Assembly: GCF_001305595.1 (NCBI RefSeq)
Contig: NZ_CP012407.1
Coordinates: forward strand, 62,001 to 126,000
Direction: 5' to 3'
DNA: 64,000 bases
Source: Azospirillum thiophilum
GTDB lineage: Bacteria; Pseudomonadota; Alphaproteobacteria; Azospirillales; Azospirillaceae
The notes beneath the pieces were generated by a model that saw nothing but the letters and a program-made list of their open reading frames with translations, did no database searches and was not told where the DNA came from. Of the stretch, positions 8,789-17,860 are shown one piece after another; positions within the stretch are counted from its first letter, which is position 1; each line of letters begins with the position of its first letter. Both the position numbers and the translations under genes were made by a program.

Positions 8789-9220
8789 TCAGTGGGCGAG
8801 CATGGCCGACAGGCGGTCGGTCATGCGCAGGATGCCTTGGGCAAGGCGAATGATGGCGGGCGAGCCGATGAACAGCTCGCGCAGGGCCGATCCCTCGCCG
8901 AAGCGGAGCACGAAGCCGTTCGGGTTGAAGACCACCGCGACCTTGGTGGTTTGCGAAAGAACATGCTGGGTGCGCCCTTGGAAGACGGCGTCGAGAATCG
9001 ACCGCGCCAGTTCGTGCGCGTCCTCGATCTCCAGGCTGGCGATCTCCGGTCCCAGCCGGCTTTCGTTGAAGTGGAAAACCCCCTCCATGCGGACGGCTTC
9101 GCCGCCTTCGAGCGTTTTGTCTTCGTGCAGGGTGATGTGGGACAGGAACTTGCCGTCCGGGAACAGGACGCTCCGGTCGTCCACCTCGATGTTGATGACG
9201 AGCTTGCTGGCGACGGCCAT
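8789..9220 (-). CDS. Conserved-looking hypothetical protein
   Basis: The 143-residue protein starts at ATG 9220 with GGAG six bases upstream. Its composition is that of a soluble mixed alpha/beta protein: a beta-rich first half (LVINIEVDDRSVLFPDG) followed by a helical end. No signal peptide, membrane segment or catalytic motif is visible and I do not recognise the family. Codon use matches the neighbouring sugar genes. It lies downstream of the gmd-like genes on the same strand and may be the last gene of that transcription unit. Confidence 0.6.
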   Translation of the reverse strand: MAVASKLVINIEVDDRSVLFPDGKFLSHITLHEDKTLEGGEAVRMEGVFHFNESRLGPEIASLEIEDAHELARSILDAVFQGRTQHVLSQTTKVAVVFNPNGFVLRFGEGSALRELFIGSPAIIRLAQGILRMTDRLSAMLAH

Positions 9221-9591
9221 CGGAACTCCATAGGGGATGGGGGATTGGATGCGCCGGTGTGGTGGATCCGGGTGGTTACGGTCCGCCTGCCGGGGCAGGG
9301 ATAGGGGCAGGGGCGGCCCTGCTGCCTGTCGATCTTCCCCAGCAGATGGAGTGTGTCGGCATGGCGGGGATCGATCTCCAGCACCGCACGGTAACGGGCA
9401 GCCGTCTTTTCCCAGCGGCCGGCCTGGTGATGCGTGACCCCTTGATGCAGCAAGGCCTGCAGCACGTATCCGCGGATCTGCTCCAGGGCCGCCATCTCCG
9501 CATCGTCCGCGGCCAGCCTGGCCGTGCCCCGTGCCGCCAGACCGGATGGTCCGCCGTCAGTAACTGCTTCGCCGTTACTGGGCGTGGCCAT
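9221..9591 (-). pseudogene. Remnant of a TPR-protein gene
   Basis: From ATG 9591, overlapping the stop of the upstream gene by 17 bp, the frame reads about 80 residues. They contain a recognisable TPR pair (HHQAGRWEKTAARYRAVL, EIDPRHADTLHLLG). The sequence then turns into low-complexity Pro/Arg/Ser sequence that only continues as an out-of-frame shadow of the next gene. The TPRs resemble the N-termini of the TPR glycosyltransferases elsewhere in this window. I read it as the 5' stub of such a gene, with the catalytic part deleted. A genuine short TPR protein is the alternative. Confidence 0.5.
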
Positions 9592-10588
9592 CGGTTCGCT
9601 GCGCCCTGCGTGTCATCTCGGCCTCGGCCAGACCGGCCACCACCTCGGCCATGCGGCGTTCGGCGCGCCATCCCAGCAGCTGCTCCGCCTTAGCCGGATT
9701 GCCGACGCTGAAGGCGATGTCCGACGGGCGCAGCAGGGCGGCGTTGCCGTGGACATGCCGACGCCAGTCCAACCCGAAATAGGAGAAGGCCTGCTCGACG
9801 AAATCCTCCAGCCGGTGCGCCTCGCCGGTGGCGATCACGAAATCCTCGGGCTGGTCATGGGCCAGCATGCGGGCCATGGCGTCGACATATTCCGGCGCCC
9901 ATCCCCAGTCGCGGGCGATGGACAGAGTTCCCAGTTCCAGACCGTCGGTCTTCCGTTCGGCGATATCGGCGGCGCCGCGGACGATCTTCTGGGTGACGTA
10001 GCGCACCGGACGCAGCGGTGATTCATGATTGAACAGGATGCCCGAACAGGCGAACAGCCCATAGGCCTCGCGGTAGTTGGCCACTGCCCAATAGGCCGCC
10101 GCCTTGCCCACGCCATAGGGGCTGCGTGGGTGGAAGGGGGTCGATTCGTCAGCCGGACTTCCGGTGTTGCCGAAGCATTCGCTGGAAGACGCATTGTAGA
10201 ACCGCGTGTCGAGCTTCAGGAAGCGAATCGCTTCCAGGATGTTGATGGTGCTGTTGATGGTGCTGTTCAGCGTCTCGACCGGCTGGTCGAAGGACAGCCC
10301 GACCGAGGCCTGGCTGGCGAGGTTGTAGATCTCGGCCGGGCGAACCCGGCTGATCACCTCGACCACGCTGCGGAAATCGGTCAGCACGGCCGAATGCAGG
10401 ACGACCCGGCCGAAGATGCCGAGCTGCCGCAGGTTGGAGAAGCTCGACATCTCCCGGTCGCGGGAGGTGCCGTGGACCGTATAGCCCTTGCCCAGAAGCA
10501 GTTGGGCGAGATAGGCGCCGTCCTGCCCCGACACGCCGAATATCAGCGCGGTCTTCGGCTCGCTCCGGGTCGTCGTTCCGATGGTCAT
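9575..10588 (-). CDS. GDP-mannose 4,6-dehydratase-like SDR (gmd paralogue)
   Basis: This 337-residue extended short-chain dehydrogenase has the NAD(P)-binding motif FGVSGQDGAYL near residue 17, the active-site segment NASSSECFG and the YxxxK pair in SPYGVGK. It is clearly related to Gmd (next gene upstream), but the insert regions differ: it lacks the RRSSSFNT segment of true Gmd and has SRDREMSSF. Candidate roles are a GDP-mannose or GDP-heptose 4,6-dehydratase, or a GDP-4-keto-6-deoxymannose-modifying enzyme. Given the heptose-pathway genes in this window, a GDP-heptose dehydratase role is possible but unproven. It starts at ATG 10588 and lies 132 bp behind gmd in the same direction. Confidence 0.85.
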   Translation of the reverse strand: MTIGTTTRSEPKTALIFGVSGQDGAYLAQLLLGKGYTVHGTSRDREMSSFSNLRQLGIFGRVVLHSAVLTDFRSVVEVISRVRPAEIYNLASQASVGLSFDQPVETLNSTINSTINILEAIRFLKLDTRFYNASSSECFGNTGSPADESTPFHPRSPYGVGKAAAYWAVANYREAYGLFACSGILFNHESPLRPVRYVTQKIVRGAADIAERKTDGLELGTLSIARDWGWAPEYVDAMARMLAHDQPEDFVIATGEAHRLEDFVEQAFSYFGLDWRRHVHGNAALLRPSDIAFSVGNPAKAEQLLGWRAERRMAEVVAGLAEAEMTRRAQRTDGHAQ

Positions 10589-10621
10589 GAACAGCGCCTT
10601 GTCCGTCGCGGGGCGAGGTTG

Positions 10622-10659
10622 GAGTCCGTCTGGTGCTTATTGAAGCGCCCGACGGACTC
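10622..10659. other. 9-bp-stem hairpin in the leader of the gmd paralogue
   Basis: GAGTCCGTC (10622-10630) and GACGGACTC (10651-10659) pair perfectly across a 20-base loop. It lies 33 bases upstream of the start codon at 10588 and could be a transcript-processing or attenuating structure. Confidence 0.4.
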
Positions 10660-10687
10660 TAAGTTCTTTGTTCTCCGTGTGATTCGC

Positions 10688-10711
10688 GATTCAAGCGGTT
10701 CCGCTTGAATC
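10688..10711. repeat. 24-bp near-perfect palindrome between gmd and its paralogue
   Basis: GATTCAAGCGG and CCGCTTGAATC flank a TT centre. It sits 9 bases after the gmd stop codon. It has no T-tract on the transcribed strand, so it may be an extragenic palindromic repeat or a 3'-end stabilising hairpin. Confidence 0.5.
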
Positions 10712-10720
10712 GGTCACACT

Positions 10721-11776
10721 TTAGCGATGGTCGTCCCCGTTGGCCGCCAGACGCATGTCGGCCTCGACCATTTCCCGCACCAGATCGCGGAAGGCGGTGG
10801 TGTGGGTCCAGCCCAGCTTGGCGCGTGCCTTGCTGGGATCGCCCAGCAGCAGGTCGACCTCGGTCGGGCGGAAATAGCGCGGGTCGATGCGGACCACCAC
10901 CTTGCCGGTCTTCTGGCAGACGCCTTCCTCGTCGACGCCCTCGCCGCGCCATTCGATGCCGCGGCCGACATGGCCGAAGGCCAGCTCGACGAACTCGCGC
11001 ACGCTGTGGGTCTCGCCGGTCGCCAGCACGTAATCGTCGGCCTCATCCTGCTGCAGGATGCGCCACATTCCCTCGACATAGTCCCGCGCATGGCCCCAGT
11101 CGCGCTTGGCGTCCAGGTTGCCGAGATACAGGCAGTCCTGGCGGCCATGCTCGATCGCCGCCACGGCGCGGGTGATCTTGCGGGTGACGAAGGTCTCGCC
11201 GCGGGTCGGACCCTCATGGTTGAACAGGATGCCGTTGCTGGCGTGCATGCCGTAGGCCTCGCGGTAATTCACCGTGATCCAGTAGGCGTACAGCTTGGCG
11301 GCGGCATAGGGGCTGCGCGGGTAGAAGGGCGTGGTCTCCCGCTGCGGCGTCTCTTGCACCTTGCCGTACAGCTCGGAGGTGGAGGCCTGATAGAAGCGCG
11401 CGGTCTTCTCCATCCCCAGGATGCGGATCGCTTCCAGCAGGCGCAGAGTGCCGATGCCGTCGGCGTTGGCGGTGTATTCCGGCGTCTCGAAGCTCACATG
11501 GACGTGGCTCTGGGCCGCCAGATTGTAGATCTCGGTCGGCTGGATCTGCTGAACCAGGCGGATCAGGTTGGTGCTGTCGGTCAGGTCGCCGTAATGCATG
11601 AAGAAGCGCACGTCCTCCTCATGCGGGTCGCGGTAGAGATGCTCCACGCGCCCCGTGTTGAAGGACGAGGACCGGCGCTTGACGCCGTGGACGACATAGC
11701 CCTTCCCCAGCAAAAGCTCGGCAAGATACGCGCCATCCTGGCCGGTGGCGCCGGTGATGAGGGCAACTTTGCGCAA
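10721..11776 (-). CDS. gmd: GDP-mannose 4,6-dehydratase
   Basis: Gmd converts GDP-D-mannose to GDP-4-keto-6-deoxy-D-mannose in the cytoplasm, the precursor of GDP-fucose, GDP-colitose, GDP-rhamnose and related sugars. The sequence shows TGATGQDGAYL, the VKRRSSSFNT segment, the catalytic STSELYG and YxxxK in SPYAAAK, and RDWGHARDYVEGMW, all diagnostic. I place the start at TTG 11776 (MRKVALITG), with AAGGG eight bases upstream, giving 351 residues. The open frame extends to 11896, but those residues are Pro/Ser/Arg-rich and unlike the family. Users of its product in this window include the reductases at 20784 and 37139 and the 3-dehydratase at 55808. Confidence 0.95.
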   Translation of the reverse strand: MRKVALITGATGQDGAYLAELLLGKGYVVHGVKRRSSSFNTGRVEHLYRDPHEEDVRFFMHYGDLTDSTNLIRLVQQIQPTEIYNLAAQSHVHVSFETPEYTANADGIGTLRLLEAIRILGMEKTARFYQASTSELYGKVQETPQRETTPFYPRSPYAAAKLYAYWITVNYREAYGMHASNGILFNHEGPTRGETFVTRKITRAVAAIEHGRQDCLYLGNLDAKRDWGHARDYVEGMWRILQQDEADDYVLATGETHSVREFVELAFGHVGRGIEWRGEGVDEEGVCQKTGKVVVRIDPRYFRPTEVDLLLGDPSKARAKLGWTHTTAFRDLVREMVEADMRLAANGDDHR

Positions 11777-12056
11777 AGGACCGACCCTTGATCTGTACGG
11801 CGTTGATGATCGGGCACTATCCCCAAAGGGTCCGGGCAAGGCAAGGGGGCTTGCGTCCCGGTCGAGAAAGCACGGCGCAGGAACGGGACCGGGCACCGGG
11901 ATCGGGAGTTGAGCCGGGAGCAGCCCGCGGCATGAACGGAGTTGAAGCGCCTATCGCGGAACGATAGGGTGCGCGCCGAACGGGCCGGCCGTCCCCGGCG
12001 GCCCCGGCCGGGGTGCGGCCGCGGGATCGGGGCGGGGCCGCACTGCACGGATCCTC
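11777..12056. promoter_or_regulatory. Divergent intergenic region between gmd and the TPR fucosyltransferase-like gene
   Basis: These 280 bp separate two divergently transcribed genes and must hold both promoters. I see no convincing -35/-10 pair, riboswitch or long inverted repeat. Confidence 0.3.
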
Positions 12057-14006
12057 ATGACCACCGTCGCCGAAGCATTGCAGATCGCCGTCGGATACCA
12101 TCGCGCCGACCGCTTCGACGAAGCGCGCGCGCTGTATCTGCGCATTCTGGCGGTCGATCCGCGCAACGCCCACGCCATGCACCTGCTGGGGCTGGCCGAA
12201 CGCCGGCTGGGCCGCCCGGACAAGGCGCTGGAGATGATCCGCAGCGCCCTGGACATCCAGCCTGGGATGGCCGACGCCTGCTACAATCTCGGCAGCATTT
12301 TGGCCGAACTCCGGCGGATCGACGAAGCGGTGGCGGCTCACCGCCGTGCCCTGGTCCTGGCGCCGGAACTGGAGGACGCCTACAACGCGCTCGCCGCGCT
12401 GCTGTGCGACCGTGGCGGTCCCCGCGACTGGGGGATAGCCATCCTGACCTTCCGCCGCGTGCTGAGACTCAATCCCCACCGCATCGCCGCCTATCATGAC
12501 CTCGGAATCGCATTGCGCCAGACTGGTGCGCTCGAGGAAGCGCAAACCAGTCAGCGTCTTGCGCTTTCCCTGCAGCCGAACTTTGGCGGTGCCTGCGCGA
12601 ATCTCGGGAACATCCGGATCGAAATGGGCGATCCGGACGGGGCCATGGCCTGCTTCCACCGCTCCCTCCTGCTGGAGCCGGAGCAGGGCGGGGTGCTCTA
12701 CAATCAGGGCAATGCCCAGCATGCCGCCGGACTGGTCGAGGCCGCGGTCGAAAGCTATGCGCGGGCGGCCCGGGCCGGCATCACGCTGGCGCTGCCCCGG
12801 CTGGGCTACGCGCTGATGGAGCTGGGCCGGCCGGCGGAGGCGGAGCAGATCCTGCGCGTGGCGCTGCTCAGCCCCGGCGGCGATGTGCCCGGCGCCATCG
12901 ACCTGCTGTCGACCCTTCTGATCCGCCAGGGCCGGCTGGAGGAAACGCGACGCTTCTTTGCCGAATACCGCTACCCGCATGCGACCACCCCCGATGCCTT
13001 CCGCATCGACTGCCTGACCGCGATCGCCGAAAGCTGGGTGGCCGCCGGCGATTGCGAGCGCGCGGCGGCGATGCTGGACGACGTGCAGTGGCACGGCAGC
13101 CGCTTCTTCACCGTCAAGTCGATCGCCTGCCTGGGCCGGACCCTTGCCCGACAGGGCCGGCGCCTGGAGCGGCGGGAGAACCCCGATCCGTCGCAGCCGC
13201 GCATCTGCTCGTCGACGCTCGCCACCCATGGGCGCTTCGCCCACAATGTGCTGGAATATGTACTGCTGCGGCTCTACGCTGAGACGTTCGGCTATCGGCT
13301 GGAAACGCCGGACTGGGTTGGCGGCTGTTATTTCGACCTTGACGATCCGAAGCCGTCGGGCGGGCTGAAACCACTGTCCTTTGGCCGGCACATGCTGAAC
13401 GATCTGGTGACCGGCCGGCGCGACGACCCGCGTCCGGACGTCGATATCCTCTCGCCACTGTTCCTGTTCGAGCATCGCGAGGAATGGCGCGAGCGGGTGC
13501 AGTCCTGGCTGCGGCCGCGGCCGGAATGGCTGACCCATGTCGATCCGGTGATGCAGGCGCTGAAGGCCCGCGGTAACACGGTGGTGGCGCTGCACATCCG
13601 CCGCGGCGACTTCGTCTGGTTCCGCTACACCATCACCGAGACCTCCTGGTACGTCGACTGGCTGAAGGCGCTGTGGCCGACGCTGGACCGGCCGGTGCTC
13701 TACATCGCCACCGACGATCCGGCGACCATCGCCGACTTCGCGGAGTTCGGGCCGGTTTCGCTGGACCATTTGGTGAAGGACGGGCTGGCGAAGGACGGGG
13801 CGGTGCAGCCGTGGACGGGGCTGGAGTTCCTGCAGGACTTCCACGTCCTGATGAATGCCGACGTGCTGGGCGTCAGCGCCCAGAGCGGCTACAGCCAGCT
13901 GGCGGCGCTCCTGAACCGCAACGCCCGCCTGTTCGTCGAACCGGATGCGGCGGCGCGGCGGATCAGGCCCTATTCCCCCTGGACGAGCCCGTCCGGCACC
14001 CCTTAA
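12057..14006 (+). CDS. TPR protein with fucosyltransferase-like C-terminal domain
   Basis: The 649-residue protein starts at ATG 12057 and the ribosome-binding site is weak. Residues 1 to about 330 are a run of TPR helices (for example FDEARALYLRILAVDPRN, ACYNLGSILAELRRIDEA). Residues about 370-640 contain HIRRGDF at 513-518, the HxRRxD signature of alpha-1,2/1,6-fucosyltransferases and related GDP-fucose enzymes, followed by YIATDD and a SAQSGYSQLA segment. The likely role is transfer of fucose or a related GDP-sugar to a surface glycan or protein, with the TPR region binding a partner or acceptor. The adjacent gmd supports a GDP-deoxysugar donor. Acceptor and linkage are unknown. Confidence 0.8.
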   Translation: MTTVAEALQIAVGYHRADRFDEARALYLRILAVDPRNAHAMHLLGLAERRLGRPDKALEMIRSALDIQPGMADACYNLGSILAELRRIDEAVAAHRRALVLAPELEDAYNALAALLCDRGGPRDWGIAILTFRRVLRLNPHRIAAYHDLGIALRQTGALEEAQTSQRLALSLQPNFGGACANLGNIRIEMGDPDGAMACFHRSLLLEPEQGGVLYNQGNAQHAAGLVEAAVESYARAARAGITLALPRLGYALMELGRPAEAEQILRVALLSPGGDVPGAIDLLSTLLIRQGRLEETRRFFAEYRYPHATTPDAFRIDCLTAIAESWVAAGDCERAAAMLDDVQWHGSRFFTVKSIACLGRTLARQGRRLERRENPDPSQPRICSSTLATHGRFAHNVLEYVLLRLYAETFGYRLETPDWVGGCYFDLDDPKPSGGLKPLSFGRHMLNDLVTGRRDDPRPDVDILSPLFLFEHREEWRERVQSWLRPRPEWLTHVDPVMQALKARGNTVVALHIRRGDFVWFRYTITETSWYVDWLKALWPTLDRPVLYIATDDPATIADFAEFGPVSLDHLVKDGLAKDGAVQPWTGLEFLQDFHVLMNADVLGVSAQSGYSQLAALLNRNARLFVEPDAAARRIRPYSPWTSPSGTP

Positions 14007-14061
14007 GACCACCACCATCACGACCAATGCGACGCCCTCGGAAGGGCGGGAGGGCAGCCCC

Positions 14062-14820
14062 ATGGATCTCGCGACCAAGGAATTCTACGACGACTTCTGG
14101 CCCCGTTTCGTGCCGATCTACGACGAGACCAAGAAGTACATGCTGGAGACGCTGACCGAGCGGCAGATCAGCCGGGCGCTGGATGCCGGCTGCGGCCACG
14201 GCATCTGCTCCGTCATCCTGTCGGAAATGGCGGAGACGGTGGTGTCGGTCGACGTCTCGTCGGACAGCCTCGCCACCGCGCGCCAGCAGGCCCAGCGCTT
14301 CGGCCGCGACAACATCGAGTTCCACCACCAGGATCTCCAGGAACTGGACACGAATCTCGGCCCGTTCGATCTGGTCTGGTGCTGGGGCGTGGCGATGATG
14401 GCGCCCGACCCGATGAAGGTGATGCGCAACCTGATGGCCGTCACCAAGCCGGGCGGCACCGTCTATCTCGGCCTCTACCTGAAGACCTGGCTGTCGCCGG
14501 TGCATGAGGGCGTGCGCCATTTCTGCCGCGCCTACATGGACACGCCGGCCCGGCGCAAGCTGGTCGGCGGCTTCTTCACCGGGCTGACCAAGGTCGCCTG
14601 CGCCCTCAAGGGGCAGGAGATCAACCGCCGCGCCGACAACGTGTCGATCCAGGCCCAGGTCGAGGACTGGTACTACCCGCCCTACAAGACCTTCTATTCG
14701 ATCGAGGAGATCGTGGCGCTGTTCGAGCGCAACGGCTTCAAGGCCGAATGCATCCAGGACCGGCTGGGCCGGATGAAGAGCGCCACGATCTTCGTGATCC
14801 GGGCGACGAAGAATGCCTGA
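14062..14820 (+). CDS. Class I SAM-dependent methyltransferase
   Basis: The 252-residue protein starts at ATG 14062 behind GGGAGGG; an upstream in-frame ATG exists but has no leader support. Motif I is LDAGCGHGICS, followed by the acidic VVSVDVSSDSL and FDLVWCWGVAMM. These are characteristic of a Methyltransf_11/25 domain. The C-terminal third (YYPPYKTFYSIEEIVALFERNGF) matches sugar or small-molecule methyltransferases. It is 55 bp behind the TPR fucosyltransferase-like gene and overlaps the next methyltransferase by 8 bp, so it is probably cotranscribed and translationally coupled. A role in O-methylation of a glycan residue is inferred from context. Confidence 0.85.
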   Translation: MDLATKEFYDDFWPRFVPIYDETKKYMLETLTERQISRALDAGCGHGICSVILSEMAETVVSVDVSSDSLATARQQAQRFGRDNIEFHHQDLQELDTNLGPFDLVWCWGVAMMAPDPMKVMRNLMAVTKPGGTVYLGLYLKTWLSPVHEGVRHFCRAYMDTPARRKLVGGFFTGLTKVACALKGQEINRRADNVSIQAQVEDWYYPPYKTFYSIEEIVALFERNGFKAECIQDRLGRMKSATIFVIRATKNA

Positions 14821-15748
14821 GGCGGCGGCGGGGCAGGAGGGCCGAACGGTTCCCCCCGACCGGGAGAAGCCCGACTGGGAGGAGCTGGGTCGGCTGCTGT
14901 CCCGCGGCTACATCGACAGCGGCTTCATCGGCGGCGTCACCCGCGTGCCGGTGGAGGACGTGGTGCGCGACATGCTGTCGGAGGCGCGCGCCGACGAGCA
15001 GGTGGCGGAGCTGCGGCGAACGGCCGCGGCCGCCGGCGTCGATGCCGACCGGGCCCGCATCCTGGAGGTCGGCTCCGGCTGCGGCATGACCGTGGTGCGC
15101 GGGCGCACCGCCCATGGGCTCGACATCCACGGCATCGAGCCCAGCATGGGCGAATACAGCTCCACGCTCGACGTCTGCCGCCGGCTGATCGGCCATTACG
15201 GCCTGCCGGCCGACGCGGTGCGGGACGCCACCGGCGAGGCGATCCCCTTCCCCGACGCCAGCTTCGACATCGTCTATTCCTCCAACGTGCTGGAGCATGT
15301 CGGCGACCCGGCGGCGGTGCTGGACGAGGCGCTGCGCGTGCTGAAGCCGGGCGGGCTGCTGCTGATCGTCGTGCCCAACTACGGCTCCTGGTGGGAGGGG
15401 CATTACGGCATCCTGTGGCTGCCGCGGATGCCGGCCGGGCTGGCGAAGCTCTATGTCCGGCTGTTCGGCCGCGACCCGGCCTATGTCGACACCCTCAACC
15501 TGATCGACCGCCCCTGGTTCGACCGCTGGCTCGGCCGCCATCCCGGCCAGCTGGAGGTGCTGGACTGGGGCTGGAGCGTCTTCGAGCAGCGTCTGCGCAC
15601 GCTGGGCTTCGGCGACTGGGCGGCGCTGTCGGTCGCCAAGCGCATCGTCACCTTCGTCCACCGCTCCGGCCTGCTGGAGCCGGCTATCTGGCTCGCCCGG
15701 CGCCTGCACTGGGAAACGCCGATCATCTTCGCGGCGCGGAAGCGCTGA
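14813..15748 (+). CDS. Class I SAM-dependent methyltransferase
   Basis: The 311-residue protein has an ATG inside the 3' end of the preceding gene. The SAM-binding motif is ILEVGSGCGMTV at about residues 82-93, followed by IHGIEPS, the FDIVYSSNVLEHV post-motif and LRVLKPGGLLLIVVPNYG. This is a standard Methyltransf_11 domain. An N-terminal 80-residue helical extension and a basic C-terminal part (FVHRSGLLEPAIWLARRLHW) could bind a glycolipid or membrane. Together with the preceding gene it forms a tandem, dissimilar methyltransferase pair. The substrate is unknown. Confidence 0.85.
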   Translation: MPEAAAGQEGRTVPPDREKPDWEELGRLLSRGYIDSGFIGGVTRVPVEDVVRDMLSEARADEQVAELRRTAAAAGVDADRARILEVGSGCGMTVVRGRTAHGLDIHGIEPSMGEYSSTLDVCRRLIGHYGLPADAVRDATGEAIPFPDASFDIVYSSNVLEHVGDPAAVLDEALRVLKPGGLLLIVVPNYGSWWEGHYGILWLPRMPAGLAKLYVRLFGRDPAYVDTLNLIDRPWFDRWLGRHPGQLEVLDWGWSVFEQRLRTLGFGDWAALSVAKRIVTFVHRSGLLEPAIWLARRLHWETPIIFAARKR

Positions 15749-15898
15749 GCAGGGCGGGGCGCGCTACCGCCGCGATTTGCAAGTCCGGAAGCCGGCCCTT
15801 CGGTTGACCCGAAAAAACCCGCCGTGCTATGGCCGCAAACCGGAAGCCGGCGCCGCCCGTCTTCATCCCGCCCCCGCAGGTCAGTGGATATCAGCACC

Positions 15899-17722
15899 AT
15901 GGGTCAAGACACCGCGCGTGCCATCGAGCAGTACCGGGCCGGCCGCCGCGACGACGCTCTGGCCCTGGCCGAGCAGGCGTTGCGTGGGAACCCTGCCGAC
16001 TCCGGGGCGCTCAATCTTGCCGGCGCCATCCTGTACGAACTCGGCCGCCTGGACGAGGCGGAGGGGATGCTGGCGCGGTTGGTCGCGCTCGACCCCCTTT
16101 TCATGCAGGCACGCATCAATCTGGCGGTCGTCCTCCAGACGAAAGGCGCCGGGATGGAGGCCGCCGCCCAGTTCCGCATCGTTGCGGCGCTGATCCCCGA
16201 CCAGATGGAGGCGCATGAGCGCCTGGGCAGCCTGCTGCACGGGCTGGGCGACCATGCGGGTGCCACCCGCCATCTCCGCCACACCGTCCGGCTGGCGCCC
16301 GAGGATCCCAACCGCCGGGTGCTGCTGTCGGTGTCGCTGATGTCGAGCGGCGCCTATGCCGAAGCGGCCGAAATCCTGTCCGGCGTGCTGGCGCGGCATC
16401 CCGGCCATGGCGACGCCCGCAGCCATCTGGCCGGAGCGTGGCTGTCGCTCGGCCGCCCCGATCTGGCGGAGGAGGCCCTGTCGGAAGTGGGGGCGGATGC
16501 CGCAGCCATGGCCGGCGGTGCGACCGAAATCCTCGGCCGCGCCCGCCTTTACCGCCGCATCGCCGACGAGGCGCGCCGGCCGCAAGTCCCGGACGGGATG
16601 CTGGTGCGCGCCCCCTTCTCGGTGCTGTCCGGCTACGGCGATTTCGCCCAGCATTTCGTGCGCAGCCTGATGGAACGCGGGCAGACCCTGCGGCTGGCCG
16701 GACTGAAGGGCGAGGAGAGCTGGCGCCCCTCCTTCTCCGACCCGATCCTGCAGGCGGCGGCACGGCGGCTGGGCGAACCGCTGCGGCCCCGTCTGGCGCT
16801 CAGCATGCTGACCCCGCCGCTGGTCGAGCCGATCCCCGGCGTGCCGACCGTCAACTACACCATGTTCGAGGGACCGCGGATCCCCGACGGCTGGGCCGCC
16901 TGCAACCGGGCGCACGATCTGGTGGTCGTCCCGACCGAATCCTCGCGGCTGGCCTGGATCGCCGCCGGCCATCCGGAGGACCGCATCCGCGTCTGCCCGC
17001 CCGGCATCGCTCCCAATCCGGCGGATGCCTCGGCCCGGCCGATGGCCCTTATGGGACCGCGCGGACGGGCGGTCATGGACTACCGGGTGCGCGTCCTCAA
17101 CATCTCCGACTTCGTTGCGCGCAAGAATCTGGACGGGCTGCTGCGGGTCTGGTTGCGCGCCACCCGGGCCGATGACGACGCGATCCTGATCTTGAAGGTG
17201 GGGAAGGGCGGGGCGTCGCTGGCCGGCGAGGTTCGCCGGCTGGTCGAGCAGGGCATGCGCGCCACCGGCCGCCGGCTGGACGAGGCTGCCCCGATCGCGC
17301 TGCTGACCGACCGCTACGACGAACAGGGCATCGCCGCCCTCTACGCCATGGCGACCCATTATTTCAGCCTGTCGCACGGCGAGGGCTGGGATCTGCCGAT
17401 CACCCGGGCCGGCTGCCTGGGCGCCGGCCTGATCGCCCCCCGGCACAGCGCCTACACCGCCTATCTGAACGACCGGGTCGCCCACCTGATCCCCTGCACC
17501 ACCGGCCCGGCGCTGATGCCCTACAGCAGCGCCTATTACCCGGCTTTCCACGGGTTGGACTGGTGGCACCCGGACGAGGACGCGGCGGCCGGCATCCTGT
17601 CCCGCGTCGTCCGCGATCCCGAAGGCGAGCGCCGCGACGCCGCCCGCCACCTGATGGACAGCTTCACCTGGGATGCCGCGGCACACCGGCTGCTGGATGC
17701 CCTCGACGGGGTGGGGCGCTGA
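15899..17722 (+). CDS. TPR protein with GT4-type glycosyltransferase domain
   Basis: I choose ATG 15899 (MGQDTARAIEQ), giving 607 residues, because the preceding in-frame residues are low-complexity. Residues 1 to about 210 form TPRs (DDALALAEQALRGNPADSG, ARINLAVVLQTKGAGMEAAAQF). Residues about 240-600 are a GT-B glycosyltransferase: an N-terminal Rossmann half, VVVPTESSRLAWIAAG, ISDFVARKNLDGLL at the donor domain and SLSHGEGWDLPITRAGCLGAG, which carries the acidic pair of family GT4. It probably adds a sugar to a surface glycan or glycoprotein. The TPR-plus-transferase plan is shared with the proteins at 12057, 22704 and 62122. Confidence 0.85.
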   Translation: MGQDTARAIEQYRAGRRDDALALAEQALRGNPADSGALNLAGAILYELGRLDEAEGMLARLVALDPLFMQARINLAVVLQTKGAGMEAAAQFRIVAALIPDQMEAHERLGSLLHGLGDHAGATRHLRHTVRLAPEDPNRRVLLSVSLMSSGAYAEAAEILSGVLARHPGHGDARSHLAGAWLSLGRPDLAEEALSEVGADAAAMAGGATEILGRARLYRRIADEARRPQVPDGMLVRAPFSVLSGYGDFAQHFVRSLMERGQTLRLAGLKGEESWRPSFSDPILQAAARRLGEPLRPRLALSMLTPPLVEPIPGVPTVNYTMFEGPRIPDGWAACNRAHDLVVVPTESSRLAWIAAGHPEDRIRVCPPGIAPNPADASARPMALMGPRGRAVMDYRVRVLNISDFVARKNLDGLLRVWLRATRADDDAILILKVGKGGASLAGEVRRLVEQGMRATGRRLDEAAPIALLTDRYDEQGIAALYAMATHYFSLSHGEGWDLPITRAGCLGAGLIAPRHSAYTAYLNDRVAHLIPCTTGPALMPYSSAYYPAFHGLDWWHPDEDAAAGILSRVVRDPEGERRDAARHLMDSFTWDAAAHRLLDALDGVGR

Positions 17723-17860
17723 CGGCGGGGCCGGGCATCAGCAGACCGAAAATCGGGACGACGTAAAGACCTCAAGGGATGAAAGGTTTTTTTTGCGCCG
17801 CGCCATTGAAGGCAGGTGTGGTTGAACCCAGCTGCTATGCTGGCGGTAGTTTTAATTAAA

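Noticed and set aside
8821..9590. A 256-codon gene from 9591 running through to 8821
   Set aside because: Only the first 80 or so residues look like protein; the rest is the shifted reading of the better-supported gene at 8789-9220.
11817..14078. A 753-codon minus-strand frame opposite the TPR fucosyltransferase-like gene
   Set aside because: Composition is Arg/Gly/Ala/Gln-rich with no family motif, while the plus frame has TPRs and HIRRGD; it is a high-GC shadow.
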